Part shown: positions 36,975 through 45,685 of the stretch, one piece after another | Position numbering within the stretch: position 1 is the stretch's first letter | Layout: every line of letters starts with the position of its first letter | Source of the DNA: Agrococcus sp. KRD186 | GTDB lineage: Bacteria > Actinomycetota > Actinomycetes > Actinomycetales > Microbacteriaceae | Assembly (NCBI RefSeq): GCF_017168255.1 | Contig: NZ_JABFAP010000001.1 | Coordinates: 2,982,904 to 3,046,903 of the forward strand | DNA: 64,000 bases | Direction: 5' to 3' | Notes under the pieces: model-generated | The model's database searches: none | Told to the model about the DNA's origin: nothing | The model's input: the letters and a program-made list of their open reading frames with translations, nothing else | Made by a program: the position numbers and the translations under genes

Positions 36975-39900
36975 GTGCGTGATGACGAGACCGAGAACCA
37001 GGGCGACCGGCCTGTCGACGGCGCGCAGACCGACGAAGCCGCGTTCGACGACGCCGCGTTCGGCGAGGCCGCGGCCGAGAGCGACGCGATCGACGATGGC
37101 GCGCCCGACCGACCGACCGACGTGGCCGGGCCCGACCGCGAGCTCGTCAGCCCCGCATCCGTCCCCTCCCCAGAGTCGCAGCCCGCCAGGCGCGAAGGGG
37201 AGTGGGAGGCCTGGGCGGCCGCGCTCCGCAGCGTCGGCGGCCGCAGCCCGCTCACCGACTTCATCGACACCACCGCCACCCGGATCGAGCTCTCCACCAC
37301 GCACCCCGGTGGTCTGGCACAGTTCATCACCGGCAGGCCGACGGCGCTCTCGAGCCTGATCCGCGACGACCTCGCGCTGCGCGCCGCCCGCTCGGCCGCC
37401 GCCGCGATCGCCTCGAAGGGCATCGAGCTCGCCGCCGCCCGCTCGATCGACGCCGTGCACCTGGGCATCGGCATGGCCCGCTTCCCGCATGGCGACACGG
37501 AGGTCTACGGGCCGGTGCTGCTGCGCCCGCTGGTGGTGCGCCGCCGCGGCCGTGACTTCGAGCTGCAGCTGCTCGGCCGCCCCTTCGTCAACCCGCGGCT
37601 GGCGAGCATCCTGCGCGGCCACCACGGCGTGCGGCTCGACGAGCGGCAGCTCATCCAGCTCGGCTCCGGCGAGGGCACCTTCACCCCCAACGCGGTGCTG
37701 GATGCGCTGCGGCAGGCAGCCGCGCACGTGCCCGGATTCACGGTGGAGGCGAGGCTGCTCGCCTCGACCTTCGCCGACGTGGGCGAGCCGATGGCCGCCG
37801 ACCTGCAGCAGCAGGAGCACGACGTGCTCGACGCCGTCCGCGGTGACGAGCAGGCCGCCTGGCGGCTGCGCGAGGGTCGCGCCGGCATCGACGAGACGCC
37901 GCAGGATCGGCGCGACCCCGAGGTCGACCGACTGGTGCTCGACGCCGACGGCGAGCAGGACGCCGTCATCGCCGAGGCCGCCACCGGCAACTCGCTCGTC
38001 ATCGAGGCGCTGCCCGGCACCGGCCTCACCCAGACGCTCGTGAACGTGATCGCCGCGCTCGTCGGTGACGACAAGCGCGTGCTCGTCGTCAGCCCCCGCC
38101 GCGCCACGCTGCGCGACATCGGCGACCGGCTCGCCGCCACCAAGTTGCAGGGCCTCGCCGTCTCTGAGGCGACGCTGCGCCGCGACCTGATCGCCGCCAT
38201 CCGCCGCATCGAGAGCTCAGCGAAGCCCGACACGAACGAGATCGACGAGGCGATGCTGCGCCTGCGCAAGGTGCTGCTCGACTACCGCGCGGCGCTGCAG
38301 CGCGTCGACCCCGAGCTGCACGTGAGCGTGCTCGACGCGCTCAAGGAGCTCTCGCGGCTGGCGATGCTGACGCCCGCCCCCTCCACCCGCGCGCGCCTGA
38401 GCGAGCAGGCCACCCGGCAGCTCGCCACCGACCGCCCGCGCGTGGCCGCCACCATGCGCAAGGCCGCAGACCTCGGCCAGTTCAAGTACGGCCCGGGTGA
38501 CACCCCCTGGTACGGGGCGTCGTTCGCGACCAGCGGCGACGCATCCGCTGCCTTCGACGACGCGAAGGCACTCGCCGGCGGCGATCTGCACGCGCTGCAG
38601 GCCGAGGCCAAGAAGGTCATCGGCGACACGAAGCTGCGGCCGGCCGCGTCGCTGGCCGAGCTCGGCATCCAGGTGGCGCTGCTGACCGACGTGCGCGCCA
38701 CGCTCGACGTGATGACGCCCTCGATCTACGACCGGCCGCTGGGCGAGCTCATCACCGCCACCGGCCCGCGCCGGGAGGCGATCCAGTCGCTCGGCGGCAT
38801 GCAGCGCCGGCGGCTGCGCAAGCTCGCCGAGGAGTACGTGCGGCCCGGCAGCAGCGTGCCCGACCTGCACGACGTGCTCGTCGCGGCGCAGCAGCAGCGG
38901 CGGCTGTGGGCGAAGTGGGCGCCGGACGGCTCGATCCCCTCGGTGCCCGCGGGCCTGGCAGCCCTCGACGCGCGCCTGCGCGACGTCGCCGCGCGCCTCG
39001 GCAGCCTCGACGCGGCGCTGGGGCCCGAGACGAAGAGCATCGACCTGTCGATGGGCGATCTCACCGAGCGGGTCGCCGAGCTGGCCGCGCCCAGTGACGC
39101 GCTGCAGAACATCCAGGAGCGGGCCGAGCTGATGGCCTCGATCGAGCGCCTCGAGCTCGACGCGCTGCTCACCGACCTCGCCGACCGGCACGTCAGCGAC
39201 GACCAGGTCGAGCACGAGCTCGATCTGGCCTGGTGGCAGTCGGCGCTGCAGACGATGCTGGCGAAGGAGCGTGCCCTGCTGCGCGGCAACACCGAGGTGC
39301 TGCGACGCCTCGAGCAGGATTTCGCGCTCGTCGACGAGGCCCACGTCGATGCCTCGAGCGCCCGGCTCGCGCACCAGATCGCCCAGCAGTGGCGGCTCGC
39401 GGTCGACGACCACAGAGGCGAGGCGGATGCGCTGCGGCAACTCGTCAAGGCCGGTCCCGTGGACGCCGACGAGCTGCAGCGCGTCGCCGGCCACCTGACC
39501 CGCTCGGTCGCGCCGGTGTGGCTCGCCTCGCCGTACGACCTGCACCGGGTGCCCAAGCGCATCCCTTTCGACGTCTGCATCATCGCGGACGCCGGCGCCA
39601 TCACGATCGCCGAGGCCGCGGGCGCCATCAGCCGCGCCCGCCAGGTGATCGCGGTGGGCGACTCGGCCACCCAGACGCCATCGCCGTTCGACGTCGGCAT
39701 CTCGACGCTCGGCATCCGCCCCAGCGCCGAGCTCGCCACCCCCGACGAGCTGCACGCCGAGTCGGCGCTGTCGCGCCTGGGCGCGGTGCTGCCCAAGCTG
39801 CACCTGACCCGCTCGTACCGCACCGGCGGCGCCGACCTGGTCACCGCCGTCAACGAGCGCTTCTACGAGGGCCGCATCGAGGCGCTGCCGTGGGCGGGCG

Positions 39901-40766
39901 CCTACCTGGGCCACGCCTCGCTGACGGCCTCGATCGTGCACGGCGCGCACGGCCTGCCCGAGCAGGGCGCCGCGACCGTCGAGAGCCCCGACGCCGAGGT
40001 CGAGCGGGTCGTGCAGCTGGTCACGCAGCACGCGCGCTCGCGCCCGCAGGAGTCGCTCATGGTGGTCACCGCCAACGAGAAGCACGAGGTGCGGGTGCAG
40101 CAGGCCGTGATGGCGGCGCTGGCGCACAACTCGGCGCTCACCGACTTCGTGGTCGCCGACCGCGACGAGCAGTTCGTCATCGTCGACGTCACGCACGCGA
40201 GCGCGCTCAGCCGCGACCGGGTGATCTTCTCCATCGGCTACGGGCACACCAAGCACGGCAAGAACGTCGACTTCGGCACGCTCGGCCACGAGGGCGGCGA
40301 GCGGCTGCTGGCCGTCGCGATGACGCGGGCGCGCAAGTCGCTGCAGATCGTCGCCTCCTTCGACGCGGCAGAGCTCGACCCGGCGAAGCTCGAGCACGGA
40401 GCCGCGCAGCTGCGCGAGATCCTGCTCGATGCGGCCGCCGGCCAGCGCCCGCAGTCGTACTACGGCGGCGACCCGCTCATGGTCGACTTGGCGACGCGGC
40501 TGCGCCGGCGCGGGCTGCGGGCCGACGTCTCCTACGACGGCCAGCTGCCGCTCGTGGTCGCCAACGGCGGCGTCTGCGCGGCGATCGAGGCCGACCACGA
40601 CGACGGCGACCGCACGCTGCGCGAGGCGCTGCGGCTGCGGCCCGAGGTGCTGCGCCGCTTCGGCTGGCACACGATGCGCGTGCACGCCTTCGAGCTGTTC
40701 ACCGACCCCGAGGGTGTGGCCGACCGCATCGCCGAGCTCGTCGGGGCGGATGCGTCGACGTCGTGA
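36975..40766 (+). CDS. DUF4011-type superfamily 1 helicase homologue with degenerate ATPase site (pseudo-helicase)
   Basis: 1263 aa. Residues 1-75 are acidic and disordered. From about 80 the DUF4011-like N-terminal domain is recognisable (GIELAAARSIDAVHLGIGMARF ... LRPLVVRRRG). The helicase core spans about 320-1150, but its motifs are altered: Walker A reads PGTGLTQT with Leu351 in place of Lys, and Walker B reads ADAGA (872-875) in place of DEAS. Later motifs remain (VIAVGDSATQTPSPF, LTRSYRTGG, LAVAMTRARKS). A coiled region fills 400-800. The last 100 residues resemble an MTES_1575/Vsr-like nuclease fold (GVCAAIEADHDD ... RRFGWHTMRV) with an altered active site. It overlaps a small acidic partner gene. 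Confidence 0.82.
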   Translation: MRDDETENQGDRPVDGAQTDEAAFDDAAFGEAAAESDAIDDGAPDRPTDVAGPDRELVSPASVPSPESQPARREGEWEAWAAALRSVGGRSPLTDFIDTTATRIELSTTHPGGLAQFITGRPTALSSLIRDDLALRAARSAAAAIASKGIELAAARSIDAVHLGIGMARFPHGDTEVYGPVLLRPLVVRRRGRDFELQLLGRPFVNPRLASILRGHHGVRLDERQLIQLGSGEGTFTPNAVLDALRQAAAHVPGFTVEARLLASTFADVGEPMAADLQQQEHDVLDAVRGDEQAAWRLREGRAGIDETPQDRRDPEVDRLVLDADGEQDAVIAEAATGNSLVIEALPGTGLTQTLVNVIAALVGDDKRVLVVSPRRATLRDIGDRLAATKLQGLAVSEATLRRDLIAAIRRIESSAKPDTNEIDEAMLRLRKVLLDYRAALQRVDPELHVSVLDALKELSRLAMLTPAPSTRARLSEQATRQLATDRPRVAATMRKAADLGQFKYGPGDTPWYGASFATSGDASAAFDDAKALAGGDLHALQAEAKKVIGDTKLRPAASLAELGIQVALLTDVRATLDVMTPSIYDRPLGELITATGPRREAIQSLGGMQRRRLRKLAEEYVRPGSSVPDLHDVLVAAQQQRRLWAKWAPDGSIPSVPAGLAALDARLRDVAARLGSLDAALGPETKSIDLSMGDLTERVAELAAPSDALQNIQERAELMASIERLELDALLTDLADRHVSDDQVEHELDLAWWQSALQTMLAKERALLRGNTEVLRRLEQDFALVDEAHVDASSARLAHQIAQQWRLAVDDHRGEADALRQLVKAGPVDADELQRVAGHLTRSVAPVWLASPYDLHRVPKRIPFDVCIIADAGAITIAEAAGAISRARQVIAVGDSATQTPSPFDVGISTLGIRPSAELATPDELHAESALSRLGAVLPKLHLTRSYRTGGADLVTAVNERFYEGRIEALPWAGAYLGHASLTASIVHGAHGLPEQGAATVESPDAEVERVVQLVTQHARSRPQESLMVVTANEKHEVRVQQAVMAALAHNSALTDFVVADRDEQFVIVDVTHASALSRDRVIFSIGYGHTKHGKNVDFGTLGHEGGERLLAVAMTRARKSLQIVASFDAAELDPAKLEHGAAQLREILLDAAAGQRPQSYYGGDPLMVDLATRLRRRGLRADVSYDGQLPLVVANGGVCAAIEADHDDGDRTLREALRLRPEVLRRFGWHTMRVHAFELFTDPEGVADRIAELVGADASTS

Positions 40767-41065
40767 CCGGCGACCGTCGCGCGTCCGACGGTGCGGCTGG
40801 CGCGCACCAGGTAGCCGGTGCCGCAGAGGCGGCAGACAGCGAGCCGACGCGCGCTGACAAGACGGCCCGCGCCGCCGAGCCAGCCGGCGCCGACGAGCTC
40901 ATCGAGGATGCGCCGGCGCCGATGGTGATCCGCAGGCGCGGTCGCCGAGTGAGCACGGAGCCGTCGCCCGGCTACACGGGCGAGCCGCCCACCGAGCGCC
41001 AGCAGTCGTCCGAGAACGACGCGCGCCTCTGGGGTGACCTACCGCCGCACTGGGGCAAGCGCTAG
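40763..41065 (+). CDS. Small polar protein coupled to the DUF4011-type gene
   Basis: 100 aa, not recognised. GTG overlaps the upstream stop (GTGA), so it is translated with the pseudo-helicase homologue. It is Ala/Asp/Glu-rich and probably disordered, with two conserved-looking segments: APMVIRRRGRRV and a C-terminal WGDLPPHWGKR. No transmembrane helix or signal. Possible interaction partner or linker protein; inference from coupling only. Confidence 0.65.
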   Translation: MTGDRRASDGAAGAHQVAGAAEAADSEPTRADKTARAAEPAGADELIEDAPAPMVIRRRGRRVSTEPSPGYTGEPPTERQQSSENDARLWGDLPPHWGKR

Positions 41066-41129
41066 CGGCTGCGCGGCGGCTGCGCGGCGGCCGCGCGCCG
41101 CCCGCACGCCGCCCGCACGCCGCCCGCAC
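41066..41129. repeat. 11-bp GC-rich tandem repeats
   Basis: CGGCTGCGCGG occurs twice (41066, 41077), then GCCGCCCGCAC three times (41097, 41108, 41119). All lie just after the stop of the preceding gene, at the left end of a 429-bp gene-free stretch (41066-41494). Confidence 0.85.
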
Positions 41130-41152
41130 GCGTCCCTTCGCCGCCGCTGCGC

Positions 41153-41299
41153 GGACCCGTTCGGGATTCGGGGACCCGTTCGGGATTCGGGGACCCGTTC
41201 GGGATTCGCGGACCCGTTCTGCCGGCAGCAGACCATTGCGTGGACCTGTTCCGTCGGGCTGGACCCGGTACATCGGGTCCTCGAATCCCGAAGGGGTCC
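41153..41299. repeat. Dispersed 19-bp-phased repeat, copy B
   Basis: GGACCCGTTCGGGATTCG starts at 41153, 41172 and 41191, exactly 19 bp apart, with a partial unit at 41210 and a degenerate one at 41242. A 7-bp hairpin with 6-nt loop follows (41261-41280), then an inverted unit (41282-41299) differing from the direct unit at one base. Same architecture as 16945-17002. Confidence 0.85.
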
Positions 41300-41331
41300 G
41301 GCCAGCGGAAGGTGCGGTGCCGGTGGGGCGC

Positions 41332-41409
41332 GGAAGTGGCAGCCGGTGGTGGCCGCCGGTGGTGGCCGCCGGTGCTGGCCGCCGGTGGTGGCCGCCGGGG
41401 GTGGCAGCC
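41332..41409. repeat. 13-bp tandem repeat (minisatellite)
   Basis: GGTGGTGGCCGCC and close variants repeat with 13-bp period: five clear units from 41345 and a weaker one at 41332. The period is not a multiple of three and the region is noncoding. Confidence 0.85.
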
Positions 41410-41494
41410 GGAGAGGCGCAGTGGCGCCACCCGCAGACGCAGAACGGCGGCCCCTCGCGGGACCGCCGTTCGTGGTGCGGGTGTGCGTGGCGCG

Positions 41495-41890
41495 TCAGGC
41501 GCGCGGCGCGGTGCCCGGCGCCTGCTGCGCACGCAGCAGGTCGCGGATGTCGTGCAGGATGTCGACGTCGGTCTCGGCCGGCTCGTCGGCGGTGACGCCC
41601 TTGCGGCGGTCGTTGCGCTCCTTCAGCTTCGCCATCGGCAGGACGAGCGCGAAGTACACGACCGCTGCGATGATGACGAAGTTGATCAGCGCGGCGATGA
41701 CCAGGCCGATCTTGAAGATGCCCGCGGTGGCATCCGCGATGTCATCGGCGTTGAACATGGCGGCGATCATCGGAGTGATGATGCCGTCGACGACCGCGGT
41801 GATGACAGCCGTGAGCGCGGTGCCGATGACGACGGCGATCGCGAGCTCGACCACATTGCCCTGCATCAGGAACTTCTTGAAGCCCTCCAT
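41495..41890 (-). CDS. mscL: Large-conductance mechanosensitive channel MscL
   Basis: 131 aa pore protein that opens under membrane tension to release solutes after osmotic down-shock. N-terminal amphipathic helix MEGFKKFLMQGN, first transmembrane helix VVELAIAVVIGTALTAV, second helix from about 65 (IGLVIAALINFVIIAAVVYF), and a charged cytoplasmic helix at the end (HDIRDLLRAQ). Homopentamer in the family. First gene of a same-strand group with fmdB and the cyclo-ligase, transcribed after them. Confidence 0.96.
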   Translation of the reverse strand: MEGFKKFLMQGNVVELAIAVVIGTALTAVITAVVDGIITPMIAAMFNADDIADATAGIFKIGLVIAALINFVIIAAVVYFALVLPMAKLKERNDRRKGVTADEPAETDVDILHDIRDLLRAQQAPGTAPRA

Positions 41891-41938
41891 GGGGTCCTCC
41901 TCGAGAGTGTGCTGGTTGTGAAGGGGTGAACGGCCCGG

Positions 41939-42268
41939 TCAGGCGACCGTGCCGGCTCCGCCGCTGGATGCGGTGGAGGTCTTCGCAGCAGGCTGGGGGC
42001 TACTGGTGCTCTTGGCGGCGGACGAGTCGCCGCTGGACTTTCCGGCGGACGAGCCGCCGGGAATGGTGGAGGAGGCGCCGGCCTTGGCGGCGGCGCGCGA
42101 GTCGGTGCGGTAGAAGCCCGAGCCCTTGAAGCTCACGCCGATCGCGCCGAACTGCTTGCGCAGCGCGCCGCCGCACGCTTCGCAGACGGTGAGCGCGGGC
42201 TCGTGAAAGCCCTGCCGCACGTCGAAGGCGTGGTCGCAGGCGGTGCAGGCATAGGCGTAGACGGGCAT
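41939..42268 (-). CDS. FmdB-family zinc-ribbon protein
   Basis: 109 aa. Zinc ribbon with two Cys pairs (CTACDH and CEACGG) and the family pattern MPVYAYACTACDHAFDV. Residues 60-109 are a Ser/Ala/Gly-rich tail. Possible regulatory or metal-binding role; the family name comes from formamidase regulators. Lies 4 bp after the cyclo-ligase gene, so cotranscribed. Confidence 0.9.
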   Translation of the reverse strand: MPVYAYACTACDHAFDVRQGFHEPALTVCEACGGALRKQFGAIGVSFKGSGFYRTDSRAAAKAGASSTIPGGSSAGKSSGDSSAAKSTSSPQPAAKTSTASSGGAGTVA

Positions 42269-42272
42269 GAGG

Positions 42273-42872
42273 TCAGCTCCTGGTGGCTAGGTGAATGATC
42301 CCGGACGGCGTGACCACGCCGTCGACAGGCTGGTCGTAGCCGGCGTGCGGGACGCTGTCGAAGAGCTCCTCGTCATGCACCACTGCGTAGACCAAGGGAC
42401 ATTCTGCCATGGCGGCGATCGTCTTGTCGAAGAATCCGCGCCCGCCGCCGAGCCGCGAGCCGTCGCGCCCGACCGCCGTCGCGGGGATCAGCATGAGGTC
42501 GACCGACTCCAGCTCGGTCGGCGGCAGCGCGTCGCTCGCGGGCTCGGGCATCCCGAGCGTCGCCTCGATGGTCTCGGTGCCGTCGTGCTCGGCCCAGTCG
42601 AGCAGCCCGTCCGGCCGGATGATCGGCAGCAGCACCCGGATGCCCTGCTCGGCCGCCCAGGTCAGGAAGGCCCGGGTGTCGGGCTCGTCGGGCGTCGAGA
42701 GGTAGGCCGAGATCGTGCGCGCCTCGAGCGAGCGGGTGAGCGCCTCGAGCTGCTCGGCGAGCGCCGGCGCCCGCTCGGCGGAGAACGCCGGACCGCGCTC
42801 GGCCCGCTCGGTGCGCAGCTGCCGGCGCAGCACGCGCTTGGCGTCCTCGATGGCGGCTTCGTCGTCGGTCAC
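42273..42872 (-). CDS. 5-formyltetrahydrofolate cyclo-ligase
   Basis: 199 aa ATP-dependent enzyme that recycles 5-formyl-THF to 5,10-methenyl-THF. N-terminal KRVLRRQLRTERAER, central DLMLIPATAVGRDGSRLGGGRGFFDKTI (phosphate and folate binding) and PVDGVVTPSGI near the end are diagnostic. GTG start is 7 nt after a TACATT box. The order 5-FTHF cyclo-ligase, FmdB, MscL is conserved in actinobacteria. Confidence 0.94.
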   Translation of the reverse strand: MTDDEAAIEDAKRVLRRQLRTERAERGPAFSAERAPALAEQLEALTRSLEARTISAYLSTPDEPDTRAFLTWAAEQGIRVLLPIIRPDGLLDWAEHDGTETIEATLGMPEPASDALPPTELESVDLMLIPATAVGRDGSRLGGGRGFFDKTIAAMAECPLVYAVVHDEELFDSVPHAGYDQPVDGVVTPSGIIHLATRS

Positions 42873-42879
42873 GGGCTGG

Positions 42880-42885
42880 AATGTA
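42880..42885 (-). promoter_or_regulatory. -10 box, leaderless type, cyclo-ligase gene
   Basis: TACATT on the minus strand, 7 nt before the GTG at 42872. Confidence 0.45.
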
Positions 42886-42991
42886 GCGCGTCGGGGTGAA
42901 TTCCGCGCACAGCCGCTCCGCGAATCGGCCGTTTGCGCGGGCTGGAGAGGGGCGGATGCGTCGGTGCGGCGAGGGGCGGATGCGCGGCCCG

Positions 42992-43015
42992 GGTGCCGGG
43001 GGAATGCCCGGCACC
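42992..43015. promoter_or_regulatory. Hairpin in the leader of the LLM-FAD fusion gene
   Basis: GGTGCCGGG, 6-nt loop, CCCGGCACC: a 9-bp perfect stem ending 19 bp before the ATG. No plus-strand gene lies upstream that it could terminate, so it may be a leader structure or an operator. Confidence 0.45.
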
Positions 43016-43034
43016 GCGGCCGGTTGAGTCAGGT

Positions 43035-45314
43035 ATGGACTACGGCCACGAGATCGAGTTCGGCGTCTTCATCACGCCGACGAACCAGCGTCCGCAGCAG
43101 CCGGTGCAGCTCGCGCAGCTGGCCGAGCAGGTGGGCTTCGACCTCGCGACCTTCCAGGACCACCCGTACCAGCCCTCCTTCCACGACACGTGGACCCTCA
43201 TGAGCTACGTCGCGGCGGTGACCGAGCGCATCCGCCTCTCTCCGAACGTCGCGAACGTGCCGCTGCGGCAGCCGGCCGTGCTCGCCCGCAGCGCCGCGAG
43301 CCTCGACCTGCTCACCGGCGGCCGCATCGAGCTGGGCCTGGGCTCCGGCGGGTTCTGGGACGCGATCGAGGCGATGGGCGGCACGAAGCTCACGCCCGGC
43401 CAGGGCGTCGATGCGCTGGGCGAGGCGATCGCGATCATCCGCGAGATCTGGAACACCGGCGAGCGAGGCGGCGTGCGCGTCGACGGGCAGCACCACCGTG
43501 CCAGCGGGGCCAAGCGCGGGCCGCGACCCGCGCATCCGATCCCCCTCCACATCGGTGCCTACAAGCCCCGCATGCTGCGGCTGACCGGGCGGCTGGGCGA
43601 CGGCTGGCTGCCGAGCCTCGGCTACATGCAGCCGGGCGACCTGGCGAAGGGCAACGCCACGATCGACGAGGCGGCAGCGCGGGCCGACCGCGAGCCGGGC
43701 GAGATCCGCCGGCTGCTGAACGTCGGCGCCGACTTCGCCGACCCCGCGGAGCTGGGCCGGCTGGTCGAGCTGGCCCTCGAGGACGGCATCGGCACGTTCA
43801 TCGTCAGCACCGACGAACCGACCGTCATGCAGCGCTTCATGGCCGAGGTGGCGCCGGCGGTGCGCGAGCAGATCGCGGCCGAGCGGCTCGCGCGCGGCAC
43901 CGCGGTCGCGTCGCGATTATCGGCAGCAGCGATCGCGCTGCGCGCCGAGGCGCTCGACTACCAGGCGATCCCCGAGAGCCTCAAGGCGACGGCGGTCGAG
44001 CCCGGCTCGTGGGAGTACCCCGAGCGGCGCAACACCTACCTGCGCGGCGGCGCGCCCGGCGTGCTGCTGCGCCCGACCAGCCCCGCGCAGGTCGCCGAGG
44101 CGCTCGCCTACGCGCGCTCGCAGGGCGCGGCGCTCGCGGGTGAGGGCGCGGGGCGCGTGCCGCTGAGCATCCGCTCGGCCGGGCACGGCATCTCTGGCCG
44201 GTCGACCAACCATGGCGGCATCGTCATCGACCTGGGTGCGCTCGATCGCATCGACGTGGTGGATGCCTCCCGGCGGCTCGTGCGCATCGGCGCCGGTGCC
44301 ACCTGGGGCCGGGTCGCGACCGTGCTCGACGAGCGCGGCTGGGCGATCTCCTCGGGCGACTTCGGCGGCGTCGGCGTCGGCGGGCTCGCGACCGCGGGCG
44401 GCGTCGGCTACCTGGGCCGCGAGCACGGGCTGACCATCGACCACATCGAGTCGATCGACGTGGTGCTCGCCGACGGCTCGCTCGTGCGCGCCAGCCGCGA
44501 CGAGCACGCCGAGCTGTTCTGGGGCATGCGCGGCGCCGGCGGCAACCTGGGTGTGGCCGTCGCGTTCGAGATGCTCGCGCAGCCGGTGGGCGAGATCGGC
44601 TTCGCGCAGCTCGCCTTCGACGCGAGCGAGACGGCCGACTTCTTCGAGCGCTGGGGCGCGACGACCGAGGCGAGCGACCGCGTGGTGACGCCCTTCCTGC
44701 TGCTGGGCGGCGACCAGCGGGGCAGGCCGAGGGTCGCGCAGGCGATGATCGCCGTGGACGCATCCGACCCCGACACGATCATCGAGCACCTGCAGCCGTT
44801 CGCGATGGTGGCGCCGCTGGTCGGCCAGCAGGTGATCAAGACGCCGTACGCGGGCGTGATCGACAACGCGCCCGGCGGCGCGCACCAGGGGCAGGGGGAG
44901 CCGGCGACGCGCTCGGCGCTCATCGGCTCGATCACCCCCGAGGTGGCGCGGGCGCTCGCGCGCTTCCTCGACGCCGGCGCCCACTACTTCTTCCAGATCA
45001 GGGCGATGGGCGGCGCGATCGGCGATGTGGCGAGCGACGCGACGGCCTTCGCGCACCGGGAGGCGAAGTTCTCGGTGATCGCGTTCGGCGGCCAGCGCGC
45101 CCGCCTCGATGCCGCGTGGGACACGCTCATCGCGCCCCACGCATCCGGCCTCTATCTCTCGTTCGAGACCGACCAGCGCCGCGGGCGGCTGGAGGAGGCC
45201 TTCCCGCCGGCGACGCTCGCGCGGCTGCGGGCGCTGAAGGCCGAGGTCGACCCCGAGAACCTCTTCCGCGACAACTTCAACGTGGTCGCCGCGCCCGCGA
45301 GCGAGTCTGCCTAA
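43035..45314 (+). CDS. Two-domain flavoenzyme: LLM-class oxidoreductase fused to a berberine-bridge-type FAD oxidase
   Basis: 759 aa, no signal peptide. Residues 1-295 are a luciferase-like (LLM) domain (EFGVFITPTNQRPQQPVQLAQLAEQVGFD ... RIELGLGSGGFWDA) using FMN or F420. From about 335 a PCMH-type FAD domain follows: the RSAGHGISGRS loop supplies the His for FAD attachment and GVGGLATAGGVGYLGREHGL the diphosphate site. The second attachment Cys of berberine bridge enzymes is not seen (SGDFGGVGVGG). The BBE C-terminal motif is DPENLFRDNFNV. The stop overlaps the convergent vapC end by 4 bp. The substrate is unknown. Confidence 0.88.
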   Translation: MDYGHEIEFGVFITPTNQRPQQPVQLAQLAEQVGFDLATFQDHPYQPSFHDTWTLMSYVAAVTERIRLSPNVANVPLRQPAVLARSAASLDLLTGGRIELGLGSGGFWDAIEAMGGTKLTPGQGVDALGEAIAIIREIWNTGERGGVRVDGQHHRASGAKRGPRPAHPIPLHIGAYKPRMLRLTGRLGDGWLPSLGYMQPGDLAKGNATIDEAAARADREPGEIRRLLNVGADFADPAELGRLVELALEDGIGTFIVSTDEPTVMQRFMAEVAPAVREQIAAERLARGTAVASRLSAAAIALRAEALDYQAIPESLKATAVEPGSWEYPERRNTYLRGGAPGVLLRPTSPAQVAEALAYARSQGAALAGEGAGRVPLSIRSAGHGISGRSTNHGGIVIDLGALDRIDVVDASRRLVRIGAGATWGRVATVLDERGWAISSGDFGGVGVGGLATAGGVGYLGREHGLTIDHIESIDVVLADGSLVRASRDEHAELFWGMRGAGGNLGVAVAFEMLAQPVGEIGFAQLAFDASETADFFERWGATTEASDRVVTPFLLLGGDQRGRPRVAQAMIAVDASDPDTIIEHLQPFAMVAPLVGQQVIKTPYAGVIDNAPGGAHQGQGEPATRSALIGSITPEVARALARFLDAGAHYFFQIRAMGGAIGDVASDATAFAHREAKFSVIAFGGQRARLDAAWDTLIAPHASGLYLSFETDQRRGRLEEAFPPATLARLRALKAEVDPENLFRDNFNVVAAPASESA

Positions 45315-45685
45315 TACGGCGAGACGAGGTCCTCGAACATGGGGAAGTGCTTGACGTTGCGCGTGGCCAGCGGTGCGCCCAGCGCGATCGCCGTCGCGGC
45401 GATCGCGAGGTCGGCGGAGTCGATGCCGCGCTGCGCGGGCAGCCATCGCCGGCCGAGCTCGCCGGCGATCTCCGCGATGCGCGCGTCGAGGGGGTGCCAG
45501 GTGAGCGCGCCGAGCAGGGCGCGTGTGGCGGGCTCCTCCTTCGGGCGCATGCCCGCGAGCACCTCGAGCCGCGTGACCTCGCTCGCGTGCAGCGGGCCGG
45601 CGTGCCGAGCCTCGCGCAGCGCTGCGACCGCCTCATCCCGGCCGCGCAGCACATCGATGAGGATCGACGTGTCGACGAGCGTCAC
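45311..45685 (-). CDS. VapC-type PIN-domain toxin
   Basis: 124 aa. PIN-domain ribonuclease with the acidic set: Asp5 (TLVDTSILIDVLRG), Glu in TRLEVLAGM, Asp in GIDSADLAIAATA and the final TRNVKHF. Starts with GTG overlapping the antitoxin stop (GTGA). Likely cuts a tRNA or rRNA when released from VapB. Confidence 0.92.
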   Translation of the reverse strand: MTLVDTSILIDVLRGRDEAVAALREARHAGPLHASEVTRLEVLAGMRPKEEPATRALLGALTWHPLDARIAEIAGELGRRWLPAQRGIDSADLAIAATAIALGAPLATRNVKHFPMFEDLVSPY

